Program-made: the position numbers and the translations under genes
Source of the DNA: Onthophagus taurus
Lineage: Eukaryota > Arthropoda > Insecta > Coleoptera > Scarabaeidae
Reading direction: 5' to 3'
NCBI RefSeq assembly: GCF_036711975.1
Contig: NC_091975.1
Span: 374,501 to 438,500 of the forward strand
Length of the DNA: 64,000 bases
Notes under the pieces: model-generated
Databases searched by the model: none
What the model was told of the DNA's origin: nothing
Seen by the model: only the letters and a program-made list of their open reading frames with translations
Shown here: positions 12,445-22,567 of the stretch, one piece after another
Layout: each line of letters begins with the position of its first letter
Position numbering within the stretch: position 1 is the stretch's first letter

Positions 12445-13372
12445 TTACATATCATCAACTCTAATAATATGGCCATCACTTCCCCCGGCATAAATTTCCC
12501 CTTTTTCTCCGTTGGTTAAAACATTAACAACCATTTCGGAATCGACACTTCCAACCAAAGTACAAGCTCCGTTTTCAATTTTCCATTTTTTAATGATTTT
12601 ATCCCACCCGGCGCTGTATAAAACAGCCCCACTTGAAGTTTTCACTCCGACCAAACTATTAATAATCATGGTGTGTGCATCTTTAACTTCGGCGACTGGT
12701 TTAAATTCATTCTCCGGATTATTCTCGTGAATGATAATGTCTTTACCACCGCGGCTTGAGAAGCATAAATAATCGCCGGCAAGGCAAGCGGGGGCCCTTC
12801 CATTAAAACTCTTTGCGGTTTGAAAGTTTCCGTTGTCTTTCATCTCGGTGATAACTAAATCGAGATCGCGAACTGTATATAAGAAGTTGCCGAGTACGAT
12901 TACTTCGCGTAATGGCTCGAGAAGATTAAAAATGTTTTTGATGACGTCTCCTTCGTGAACGCGAACGACTCCTTGTTCATCTGATGAATATAAAGTGCCA
13001 TTTGTGGCGACTAAGCGGTAAATTTCTCCGTCTTTTTGGGTAAAAAGTGTTCCTTGTTCTTGTAGATCGGTTAAAGACCATTTTTTTATATTCCCATCGT
13101 TTGAACATGAAAATAAATTGTCGGAACTCCCAGCGAGACAGAGTACGGTTGTTACGTGGGCTTTTACTTCGGTGATTTTTCTCAAATCTTCTTCCCAAGA
13201 CTAAAAAAAATTATTTCATTATAATAATAATTATGTATAATAAAAAATAAATCACCATAATTTTTCCATCATCAGCACCACTATATAATTTTCCTTTATA
13301 ATATATCAACGTGTTTACATCCGCTGTGTGTTTATCAGCCGAATCAGCGCGCGTTCTAATTTGAAAAGACAT
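12445..13372 (-). CDS. WD40-repeat protein
   Basis: Two exons: 13256-13372 (ATG at 13372) and 12445-13200, joined in phase 0 across a 55-bp intron, giving 290 residues. Beta-propeller blades are visible: an N-terminal HTADVNTLIYYKGKLYSG...DDGKIMSW unit, then HVTTVLCLAGSSDNLFSCSN...IKKW, YSSDEQGVVRV, AHTMIINSLVG...YSAGWDKIIKKW and a final IYAGGSDGHIIRV that closes the ring at the stop. There is no membrane segment or signal peptide, so it is cytosolic or nuclear and probably a protein-interaction scaffold. I do not recognise a specific orthologue. No enzymatic domain is fused, unlike the MHCK-type WD40 proteins it superficially resembles. Confidence 0.85.
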
Positions 13373-14220
13373 TTTTTCGAATTTCCCTTGAACGACTGAA
13401 CAGGGTTTAAAAGCTGAAAGACTTTATATACCAAGAAGAAGAGGGATCTTCTATTTCAAAAATGTTTATACCGTCTATTTCTGTTTTAAACTGGGAGAGA
13501 GGTTTGTTTATTCTTTTTGTTGTATGAAAGCTATTGGGAACGAGAACACAACGAACCCGTTACAACTTCAGGGTTCTTTGCCCTTTTCAGTTTGAAATAG
13601 AGATTTATTACTATGACCCACTGAAATATTTGAGGGAAATCTATTTATTTTTCTTAACGAGTACGTTTATTTCTTATTTTAGCTTTATACCCAATTTAAA
13701 AAGAAATGATATATTCGAAAGGAGTTAAGAGAAAGTGAAATTTTTATTTAAAAATAGAAGCTTTTTGGATCTAATCCAAGTAGATTTGACTGTTAAATGT
13801 TTCAACAACGTTTAGATTAAAGCTGTTTAAAAAAAAATCACTGAAATTAACCAAATTTAAATTTGACGTTAACATAGTTGAGGTTATGAAAATTTGACAT
13901 TTTCTGGAAACGTTCATAAATTGCGTTCAATTTCACCTTTATGTAAAGAGTTTCTTTTTAAATCTAAAATTAAAAAAGAAAACGTGTTTTTAAATAACTT
14001 AAACATCTTTTTTCCAGAAATTTTTCCACACAAATCTAAATTTAGCGAACAAACGTAAACAAAATCCACGAAATTTATGTTTTCTCTAAGAATTTATTTA
14101 CCAAACGAAATTAACGTCGATTTTATGTTATTATATCATGAAATAAAGTTCTTTGTTCCTTAAAAATAAAAAATAAAATTGTTTAATCCATATATTTGTG
14201 TATCCAAGTGTTTTTAAAGC
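13373..14220. other. Intergenic spacer (WD40 / SMKR1-like, divergent)
   Basis: AT-rich with no supported frame. It should hold the WD40 promoter on the left and the SMKR1-like promoter on the right. Confidence 0.4.
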
Positions 14221-14234
14221 GTTTCCATGGTTAC
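14221..14234. promoter_or_regulatory. X-box-like RFX site
   Basis: GTTTCCATGGTTAC is an imperfect palindrome fitting the RFX X-box layout (GTTRCC AT GGYAAC) with one mismatch per half. It lies 75 bp before the SMKR1-like ATG, the usual spacing in ciliary genes. Confidence 0.55.
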
Positions 14235-14308
14235 TATAAACAGCATTTAGGTTAGAAAGAAGTTAACCGCAAAAGTTAGTGAATTTTTTGGCGTAATTTG
14301 GATTATAA

Positions 14309-14551
14309 ATGGGGGGTAAAGGTAAAAAGAAGAAAAATAAAGGAAATGGAGAAAAGAAAAAGTCGATAAAACCGAAGAAAACGGGTGGAAAAAGAGGTAG
14401 ATCGAAAAGTGCTCGATGTAATGTGGACATTTTTACGGAGGGGGCTATGGAAAATGCCTATCTAACGTGTCATAATGTCCAGGATTTATTATATACTCGT
14501 GGATTTCCATGGCCGGATGCTCAAAAGAAAAAGAAGAAAGGAAAGAAATAA
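14309..14551 (+). CDS. Small lysine-rich protein 1 (SMKR1)-like
   Basis: A single-exon 80-residue protein. The N-terminal half is almost only K, G, N, R and S (MGGKGKKKKNKGNGEKKK). A compact conserved core follows (VDIFTEGAMENAYLTCHNVQ, then LLYTRGFPWP), and the tail is lysine-rich again. The core and flanking K-runs are the layout of SMKR1, a tiny vertebrate protein mostly seen in testis and ciliated tissue; its molecular role is not established. The upstream X-box at 14221 fits ciliary expression. Tandem AATAAA words lie near 14579-14590, soon after the stop. The alternative is an unrelated lysine-rich peptide, but the core match makes that less likely. Confidence 0.7.
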   Translation: MGGKGKKKKNKGNGEKKKSIKPKKTGGKRGRSKSARCNVDIFTEGAMENAYLTCHNVQDLLYTRGFPWPDAQKKKKKGKK

Positions 14552-14639
14552 CTTTCATTATTATACAAACACATTTTCTTAATAAATAAATCCTTATTTG
14601 ATAAATTATTATAAATTGGTTTTATCTTTGATTATATAT

Positions 14640-14821
14640 AATATGGATTGAGCCAACGAGAGAGATAGCTTGCGCAAGGTGATCGAACCGTTATGAAACT
14701 AAAACTTTGAATATCTCGAAATTGGTCCATTTTCGGACCTATGTTTATTAGACTTTTCTTGTCTGTTTTCGATCAGAGAATACGCTGATGCAGTATTGTA
14801 CAATCGTTGCGGGACATCCTG
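14640..14821. mobile_element. One end of a TA-target DNA element
   Basis: It ends GGGACATCCTG followed by TATA, the terminal signature of the foldback and mariner elements elsewhere in the window. The matching left end is not visible. Confidence 0.35.
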
Positions 14822-15412
14822 TATATAATCAAAGGGTTTTTATAAAAAACATACTTTTTGTAATTCGCTACGGTAATGGAAGCTATAACAGTACTCAAAC
14901 GGGTGCTGTAATGAGACTCTTTACAGCATCCGATGCTGTAATGAGATTTTAGTAACATTTTATAGAACCAGTTCAAGTTGGTGACATTGGGTCATTAATT
15001 TTTCTAGTTGTCAATGTGACAATTTTTGTCTATGGATGTTTAAACGCGTTCTTAGCATCGAATACAAGGCCCACAATGATGAGGACATTGAACTCTGAGC
15101 AATTTCTCTTATTTTGAGAGGTGTACATGAAACATTTTTGTCAGGTGAATACATTTTGTGTTTTGACAGTTTCTAATTGTCAATTCAAATTTCTATTTTC
15201 AAGTGTTACGGTGTTACCAACTGCTGCATACCTATTTCCCTAAATTGTCAAAATTTATTTTATTTTTGTTAAAAAAAAGGATAAAAACGCGAATTACAAA
15301 AAATAGCATAAAAAACACGTTTCATAAGACTTAAAGCACTCATTCATTAAAAAACTCGTGGCTTCGCCACTCGTTTTTCAATTTGAATTCGTGCATTTCA
15401 AACGTGTCTTAC

Positions 15413-16961
15413 TCCTGTTAACAATAGTACCATAGATCATGTTACACCAGAAGAACTGCAAACGCTTATCAAAAAGTTACCAATTAAAAAAGCTCCTGGC
15501 CACGACCTCATTCCCAATGCTGTGATAAAAAATCTACCGAATAAGACTTTAAATATATTAAGTTCCATCTTTAATATATGTATGAATATAGGATATTTTC
15601 CTAAAACATGGAAAGAGGCTGAAATATTAATGTTTAAGAAACACGGGAAAAATAAACGAAATCTTGAAAACTATAGACCAATTAGCTTGCTTCCAACCTT
15701 GGGTAAACTTTTCGAAAAACTGATTTTTGAACGCTTACGACCCAAAATCACAATCATATCTAACATCCAATATGGTTTTACACCTGGTCAGTCAACAGTA
15801 CATCAGCTAACAAGAGTAGTCGAGATAATAGAAAGAGGGTACGAAAATAAACAGTACACAACAGCTGCGTTCTTAGACATATCTAAAGCCTTTGATTCAG
15901 TATGGCTATATGGCTTAATCTATAAGGTCCTGAAAACTAACATTCCGGAATACCTTAAAGCATTAATTTACTCATTTCTTGAAGATAGAAAATTTTGCGT
16001 TAGAGTGAATGCTTATACATCGGAATCAAAACCCATCAAGTCAGGAGTTCCACAGGGCAGCGTTCTCTCACCTCTTCTATTTAATATCTGCTTACATGAT
16101 ATTCCAATTCACGAAAATGAGCAAAAAGCATTATTTGCAGACGACATGGTTATCATAACGCAAAATGAAAACCAGGAACAATCCATCAAAGATCTGCAAA
16201 TTTCAATTAATGAAATTAATAACTGTCAACATGGTGTTTTCACTTAAATCCCAGTAAGTGTGAGGCCAAGATATTCACTCTTAGACAAGTCAAAAATCCC
16301 ACGTTGATAACAATAGATGATCATCATTTAAATTGGAATCCGAAAGATAGCGCAGTTAAATATCTGGGTGTTTACTTGGACCAAAGGCTCACATGGAAGT
16401 ACCATATTAACAAAAAACTAAACGAAGCATACGTCAGATTACACGAACTATACCCTATCATTAATAGAAGATCAAAATTAAAAATTGAATGTGCAGTGCT
16501 ACTTTATAAATCATTAATAAGACCTATAGTAACATATGCATGCCAAGTTTGGAGTTCATCAGCTAAAGCAAACATCAACAAAATCCAAATTCTGCAAAAC
16601 AAAATATTAAGAATAGCTGTAGATGCGCCGTGGTTTGTGCGGAATTCGCAAATACATGAAGAATTGCATATAGAAACGATCAATGAACATATTAACAAAA
16701 CAACGAGGAAATATCTGGAAAATTTGCAAAAGTGTCCAAGTGCACGCAATCATCACCTGGGAGAGCTAGGAATCCATACTCGACTAAAAAGAAAACTTCC
16801 CCAAGACAACCTGGCAGAAGAAGATATTCTAATAAACAGTGAACAGGAAGACATTTGTTTCCCACGTATCATTGTGAAACCACCTTATTATATTATAAAA
16901 ACCATGAAAGAACATTGTAATGTTGAGCTGGTTATTGTTGATATTAAAAAAAAAAAAAAAA
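15413..16961 (+). mobile_element. 5'-truncated non-LTR retrotransposon with target duplication
   Basis: Starts abruptly inside the reverse transcriptase and ends in an A-run. It is flanked by an exact 12-bp target duplication, AACGTGTCTTAC, at 15401-15412 and 16962-16973. This is a complete signature of target-primed insertion into repeat copy 2. Confidence 0.9.
15413..16961 (+). pseudogene. Jockey-group reverse transcriptase, one frameshift
   Basis: The first frame begins at KAPGHDLIPN and includes [45 protein letters not shown] and the catalytic FADDM, and stops near 16247. A +1 shift around 16225-16240 restores the thumb and C-terminal part (YLGVYLD, LLYKSLIRPIVTYACQVW), which reads on into the A-run. 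The endonuclease and gag-like ORF1 are absent because of 5' truncation. With only one lesion the copy is young. Family: Jockey-like, inferred from motif style. Confidence 0.85.
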
Positions 16962-16999
16962 AACGTGTCTTACGAAACTTGTTTTTTAATATACTATTA

Positions 17000-17560
17000 T
17001 GCTATCCATGCTTGTCAACATTAAAAACAAACAATTATGCGGAACTGAACCCGGTACCTCCTAGTTGAAAGCTTTTTTATAGAAAGCTTGGGTCAACCCA
17101 AGTATCACGGGCAATACTTATGGTGAAAAATACTTACATAGAAGGCATCAAACTAAACTTTTTGTTACTGACTCATTTTTTTATTTGTTTGTATTAACGG
17201 ATGCTAAGTTTTCTAACGAAATAGAAATCTAACGAAATAGGCAACCCAAGTTGCACGCAACAAAAATTCTATAATAATTAATCTCAACAAATAGAATAAC
17301 GTTATAAATAATATAGTTCTTTTAATTGTTATTCAGCGCTAGATTGTTGTATATTTTTATTAAACTTAAAGTTCAATGAAATTTTATTAAGTTTAAATAA
17401 AAAATTATTACAATAAACGTATAAAATAGTATAAATTACTATATAGTTGGCAATAAATTAACTGACATTTAATTTTGACGTTATTTTTTAAATGAATTTT
17501 CTTTTATATCCAAATTTTAACTGCAATAAAACCGTTTCGATGCTAATTCTATCATCGGTT
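17000..17560. other. Spacer upstream of Hsp70
   Basis: AT-rich. It includes an inverted fragment of the CTAG-family flank (TTATTCAGCGCTAGATTGTT, 17331-17350). No coding evidence. Confidence 0.4.
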
Positions 17561-17562
17561 TA

Positions 17563-17570
17563 TTCTAGAA
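17563..17570. promoter_or_regulatory. Heat-shock element dimer
   Basis: TTCTAGAA is a perfect inverted NTTCNNGAAN pair, 129 bp before the TATA box of Hsp70. Further loose GAA/TTC units lie downstream (near 17656 and 17715-17730), but no clean three-unit HSE was found. Confidence 0.5.
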
Positions 17571-17698
17571 ATCTAAATTTAAACTCAACTTCCTTTGGGC
17601 AAACCTCCAGCAACACCTAAAATAGTTTCATCTCTACTAATTAAAACCTAAATCATTTCCGAAATTAGATTTTATCAAATAAATTAATCATTTTTTTT

Positions 17699-17707
17699 TA
17701 TAAATAG
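17699..17707 (+). promoter_or_regulatory. TATA box of Hsp70
   Basis: TATAAATAG is a canonical TATA box. A start about 25-30 bp downstream would give a 5' leader of about 225 nt before the ATG at 17955, similar to the long leader of insect hsp70 genes. Confidence 0.6.
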
Positions 17708-17954
17708 CTCATTCGTTCGGGAATTTTTCCTCCCAAATATAGTGGCCGATCAAATTTCTATTTTCATCCCACTCAGAAAACTCTGGAACCGGGATTATAT
17801 TTGAGACTAAATATCGGTGGGAGAGAAAACGAGAGACTTTGATGAGTGTGCGCTAGTATTACTAGAAGATTTTCACTCGAATTCCAACAGTTAACATAGA
17901 ATCGCGTTGAGTGTCTTTAGTGTGAAACTTTTGATAAAATATAAATTCGAGAAA

Positions 17955-20900
17955 ATGTCGAAAATTCCGGCTGTTGGAATCGATTTGGGTACAACTTATT
18001 CTTGTGTTGGGGTCTGGCAGCATGGGAAAGTTGAAATAATAGCCAACGATCAAGGAAATCGTACCACACCCAGTTACGTTGCATTTAACGATACGGAACG
18101 CCTTATTGGGGATGCTGCTAAAAGCCAGGTTAAGATTTAAAATAAACTCAAAAATTAATTCATTAATTTTATTACATATTATTTATGGTAAAACATTTCT
18201 CAAAACATCTTTAGTAGCATCGCTAAGTTGCGGTGGAAAAATGATATCAAAAGTAATTAATAAATCTCCTTTTTGCGATGATTCCTTTGGATACGGAAGT
18301 CCTTTCGCGGGAACTCTCATAACGGTTTTAGGTGTAATAATTTCATTTGTAAAATACAAAGGAACAACATCTGAACCCAAAGTAGGTACATAAACAACCC
18401 CTCCACAAATTGCTTCTTTCAAGGTCACTTTTGCTTCGTATTTTATATCGCTTCCTTCACGTTTAAAAACTTCATGAGCTCGATCTCTGATTATAAAAAC
18501 GATATCCGCAGGAATCTTATTACGATTTTGATCGCCTTCTTTCGGGAAAGTTATTCTAGTCCCAGCTTTCCAACCGGGTTTAACGTTTATTGATAAATAT
18601 TTATCTTCCCGGCGACTCTTTCCATCGGCACCAATAATTTTTTTATTAATTCTAATCTTCTTTACGCAACCCTCCATAATTTCCTCTAAAGAAACGAAAA
18701 TTTCATGTTCAATCGGTGGATCCTGTTGTGGATTATCCATGACATCAACGCCCGATTGATTGTGAAGATTAAACATGTGCTTTAAATTACCGAAAGAATC
18801 GTCGTTACGCATCGATGGAAATTTCACATCGAAAAAATCATCGAAAGGATTCGTATTCCCGAAAAATTGGGCGAAAGTTGCGCGTGGATCACCGTGAAAT
18901 TGATAAGAAAATCCTGATGAGTTGTCCGGAATGCTTCCTTTCAAACCATCTTCGCCGTATTTATCGTAAACTTCGCGTTTTTTCTTATCTGAAAGTACTT
19001 CGTATGCTTCGGCGGCTTCTTTAAATTTTTCTTCAGCCCCAGGAGTTTTATTTTTATCCGGATGATACTTTAAAGCCATTCTTCTATAAGCTTTTTTAAT
19101 ATCATCATCACTCGCGGTCTTACTTATACCTAAAATCTTGTAATAATCTTTTCCCATCTTCAAAATGATTTTTTTTGACAGCAAAAAAACGATTTTTCAA
19201 TTTAAACCGTCAATTAATTGAGGTTAAGTCTATTTTTTTACAGATTCCTTTTTTTAATTCTTATAGGTAGAGTTTTTACAGATTCCTTTTTTTTTCATTT
19301 TTAGGTTGCAATGAATCCAAAAAATACAGTTTTCGATGCTAAGCGTTTAATTGGTCGTAAATTCGACGATCAAAAAATACAACAGGATATTAAACATTGG
19401 CCCTTTACCGTTGTAAATGAAGGTGGTAAACCAAAAATTCAAGTTGAGTACAAAGGCGAAATGAAAATTTTCGCTCCCGAGGAAATAAGTTCGATGGTTT
19501 TAATAAAAATGCGTGAAATCGCTGAAACGTATTTAGGTGGAAAAGTAAATGACGCAGTCGTTACGGTTCCAGCTTATTTCAATGATTCCCAAAGACAAGC
19601 AACTAAAGATGCTGGGGCGATAGCTGGTTTAAACGTTTTAAGAATAATAAATGAGCCAACGGCAGCTGCGCTAGCTTATGGACTTGATAAGAACTTAAAA
19701 GGAGAGAAAAATGTTTTAATTTTTGATTTAGGTGGTGGCACATTTGATGTTTCGATTTTAACAATCGACGAAGGAAGTTTATTTGAGGTTAAATCAACGG
19801 CCGGAGATACACATTTAGGTGGTGAAGATTTCGATAACCGTTTAGTAAACCATTTCCTCGAAGAATTTAAACGAAAATACAAAAAAGATATGAGCAATAA
19901 CACTCGAGCTGTTCGTCGGTTAAGAACAGCTTGCGAAAGAGCTAAAAGAACTTTATCCTCGAGTACCGAAGCCAGTTTAGAAATCGATGCTTTACATGAC
20001 GGAGTCGATTTTTATTCAAAAGTAACTCGAGCTCGTTTTGAGGAGTTATGCATTGATTTGTTTAGATCAACACTTACTCCAGTTGAAAGAGCTTTAACCG
20101 ATGCTAAATTAGATAAAGGTGCAATTCACGATGTTGTTTTAGTCGGTGGATCAATTCGTATTCCAAAAATACAAAAAATGCTCCAAGATTTCTTTTGTGG
20201 AAAATCACTTAACCTTTCAATAAATCCAGATGAAGCTGTTGCTTACGGAGCAGCAGTTCAAGCTGCTATTTTAACCGGCGATACAAGTTCACAGATTCAA
20301 GATGTCTTACTTGTTGATGTTGCCCCATTAAGTTTGGGAATAGAAACGGCCGGCGGTGTTATGACAAAAATTGTGGAAAGAAATTCCCGAATTCCTTGTA
20401 AACAACAACAAACATTTACAACATATTCTGATAACCAATCGGCTGTTACGATTCAAGTTTTTGAAGGTGAACGCGCAATGACGAAAGATAATAATTTGTT
20501 GGGAACGTTCAATTTAACCGGGATTCCCCCAGCACCGAGAGGCGTACCAAAAATTGAGGTCACGTTTGATTTAGATGCAAACGGTATCTTAAATGTTTCC
20601 GCTAAAGATAGCAGCACGGGAAAATCGGAAAGAATTACAATAACCAACGATAAAGGAAGATTATCGAAGGATGAAATTGATAAAATGTTGTCGGAAGCTG
20701 AAAAATATAAAGTTGAGGATGAAAAACAACGTGAAAAAATCACAGCGAGGAATCAATTGGAAAGTTACATCTTTAGTGCAAAACAGGTAATTTTAAATCA
20801 TTTTTATTACCAACCTAAATTTACGCAGTGATACCAATATACTTAACAGATTATATTTTAGGCTGCTGAAGATGCACCATCTGATAAATTAACCGAAGAT

Positions 20901-21089
20901 GACAAAAAATTGGTCAAGGATAAATGTTCCCAAGTACTTACTTGGTTAGATGGAAATCAATTAGCTGAAAAGGACGAATTTGAAGATAAATTGAAGGAAT
21001 TACAAAAGGATGTTGCTCCGGTTATGATGAAACTACACCAAGGCGCCGGAGGAGCACCCGGTGGACCAAAAGTCGAAGAAGTCGATTAA
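17955..21089 (+). CDS. Hsp70: Cytosolic heat-shock protein 70
   Basis: Exons 17955-18128, 19305-20786 and 20862-21089, all in phase 0, give 627 residues. Visible are the phosphate-1 loop [12 protein letters not shown] (9-20), the phosphate-2 motif [10 protein letters not shown] (about 198), the adenosine motif region VGGSIRIP (about 338) and the substrate domain from about 390. The C-terminus is EEVD, the cytosolic Hsp70 tag that binds TPR co-chaperones and class B J-proteins. Hsp70 uses ATP to bind and release unfolded clients, with DnaJ proteins stimulating hydrolysis. Two oddities: the usually invariant T of VGGSTR is I, and the GGMP-type linker before EEVD is reduced to GGAPGGPK, so the protein is about 20 residues short. 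Intron 1 contains a complete antisense DnaJ gene. A divergent inducible or cognate paralogue; which one is not decidable here. Confidence 0.95.
18183..19157 (-). CDS. DnaJ-1: DnaJ-1/DNAJB1-type Hsp40, nested in Hsp70 intron 1
   Basis: An intronless 324-residue frame. I chose MGKDYYKIL as the start because class B J-proteins begin there; nine further in-frame residues upstream look unconserved. The J domain is residues 1-70 with the catalytic HPD motif (LKYHPDKNK). A short G/F-poor linker carries [14 protein letters not shown], and the two C-terminal beta-sandwich domains start at [17 protein letters not shown] and include [14 protein letters not shown] and [10 protein letters not shown]. There is no zinc finger, so it is type II. 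It stimulates the ATPase of cytosolic Hsp70, whose gene surrounds it. Only 147 bp separate its ATG from Hsp70 exon 2, so its promoter must be tiny or overlap that exon. A minus-strand AATAAA lies near 18165, still inside the intron. Confidence 0.95.
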   Translation of the reverse strand: MGKDYYKILGISKTASDDDIKKAYRRMALKYHPDKNKTPGAEEKFKEAAEAYEVLSDKKKREVYDKYGEDGLKGSIPDNSSGFSYQFHGDPRATFAQFFGNTNPFDDFFDVKFPSMRNDDSFGNLKHMFNLHNQSGVDVMDNPQQDPPIEHEIFVSLEEIMEGCVKKIRINKKIIGADGKSRREDKYLSINVKPGWKAGTRITFPKEGDQNRNKIPADIVFIIRDRAHEVFKREGSDIKYEAKVTLKEAICGGVVYVPTLGSDVVPLYFTNEIITPKTVMRVPAKGLPYPKESSQKGDLLITFDIIFPPQLSDATKDVLRNVLP

Positions 21090-22567
21090 TAAACGATTAC
21101 ATTTACATTTTCAAATTAACAATTTGTAATTATTTTCATTTAAATAAAATTGATTAAAACGTTTATAGCGCCATCTATTTTTAAACATATTGTGTGTTTT
21201 TACACAAGTTTTTAAACTAAAAATTTGGGTTTCTTTAATTTTTTTTTTGTAGGTTATGTTAAATAATAAAATAAAATTATCATCCGACTTACTGTGAAAA
21301 ATAATGGATTGGAGTTCAATGTGGTATCTGGATTATGGATTGTCTCTTGTGTTCGGGGCACTAACTAATTTTCTGGATTGTCTACAGGATTCTTCTTACG
21401 GGAACTTGAACTGTTTGTTCTTCGGAAATAGGGTCTTGGAATGGTCTCGAAGAAGTATCGGTAGTTCTTGGAATAGGTTGTAGGATGATTTTCTTTTTAT
21501 TTTAATATTGTAAGTTGGTTTGACTTTTTTTTTAAATTATCTTAGATTTTTGAGGTTATCTTTTCAAAAATTCTTCTATTTGACGACGTGGATTCGACGC
21601 TGGTCCGACGACGACTCTCTCACTCCCTGTTCGCGATCTCCTTATATACCCCGGTACTCCAACTGTTTTTTCCTCGTTTCTGATTGGCCCTTAGCTTCGC
21701 GCCCTTTTCAAAATTCAAAATTCTTGCTTCGAAACTAGCGTCATCTCTTGATTTTTCTCGGAATTAACCTTCAAAATTTAATTCTTTTTTCGTTGATTTC
21801 TCCCTTATTCCTTTATGAAACGTAATAAAACTTCGTATTCAACGTTGTCTTTTCTTGTTTTTAGACATACATTGGAGTACACGGCAAATTTCAACAATGA
21901 GTAAAGTTGGAAAAATTCAAATTTAAATCAAGGATTTCTTCCTCAAAATAACGTTAAAACCTCAAACGATGGATGAAAAATGTGCTTTAGGAGCTGAACT
22001 ACAATAATTGATACATTTGAAAGTAAACAAAACGGTTTAAGATAAGATTTTCACCAACAAAAAATCTCTCTGTCACAAATTCTAGGTTATGTTCTCTCGG
22101 TGAACTAAGATAAATTGTCAAACCACGGGGCAATTCGATTTAGCTGAAGAAGGAAGATGTCGTGTAATGGAAAGTGGAACTACTAATGGAGAGTACCAGT
22201 AGAAGAAAAAAAAATTAGTAAACATTTTCCTCGAAATTTAATTTCGATTCTAACCTCACTTTTTATTCTTGCAATTCTTTGTATTACTTTGAACTTCCTT
22301 AAAATCGCAAAGAAAACATTTAATAATGTAAACAAAATCATTTTATTAATGGTAACGAAAGTAATTAACATTGTAATAATCCTCCTGTAATAAAAAACTC
22401 ATTTATTTATTTATTAATTAATTCAAAATCAACAAACTGTTACTGATGAATTAAAAAATAAATAAGCCTATCCTGTGTGCCTTTTCGCACACATACTATA
22501 AAAAACGACGATAAAAAACTACAATAAAAACATAAACATAACTAGAAACTAATGTTAGTTATACTTT
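21090..22567. other. Spacer between Hsp70 and SMC1 (tail to tail)
   Basis: Hsp70 poly(A) signal AATAAA near 21144; a GCGCCATCTA motif at 21170-21179. From 21300 to 22180 the base composition differs (more GC), with a minus-strand TATATAAGG-like word near 21637-21645; this may be a decayed retroelement or LTR, which I could not establish. Minus-strand frames there show no recognisable domain. Confidence 0.35.

Larger units (their letters stand above)
14852..16999. repeat. Dispersed ~500-bp repeat, copy 2, split by a LINE
   Basis: Same family as 2662-3180. The first part is 14852-15412; the last 26 bp resume at 16974 after the LINE. This copy has an extra GTGGCTTCGCCAC hairpin near 15358-15371 and a partial internal duplication around TGCTGTAATGAG. 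Confidence 0.75.

Noticed and set aside
21300-22180. A solo LTR on the minus strand
   Set aside because: A TATA-like word and a shift in composition are visible, but no terminal repeat, target duplication or recognisable coding could be defined.
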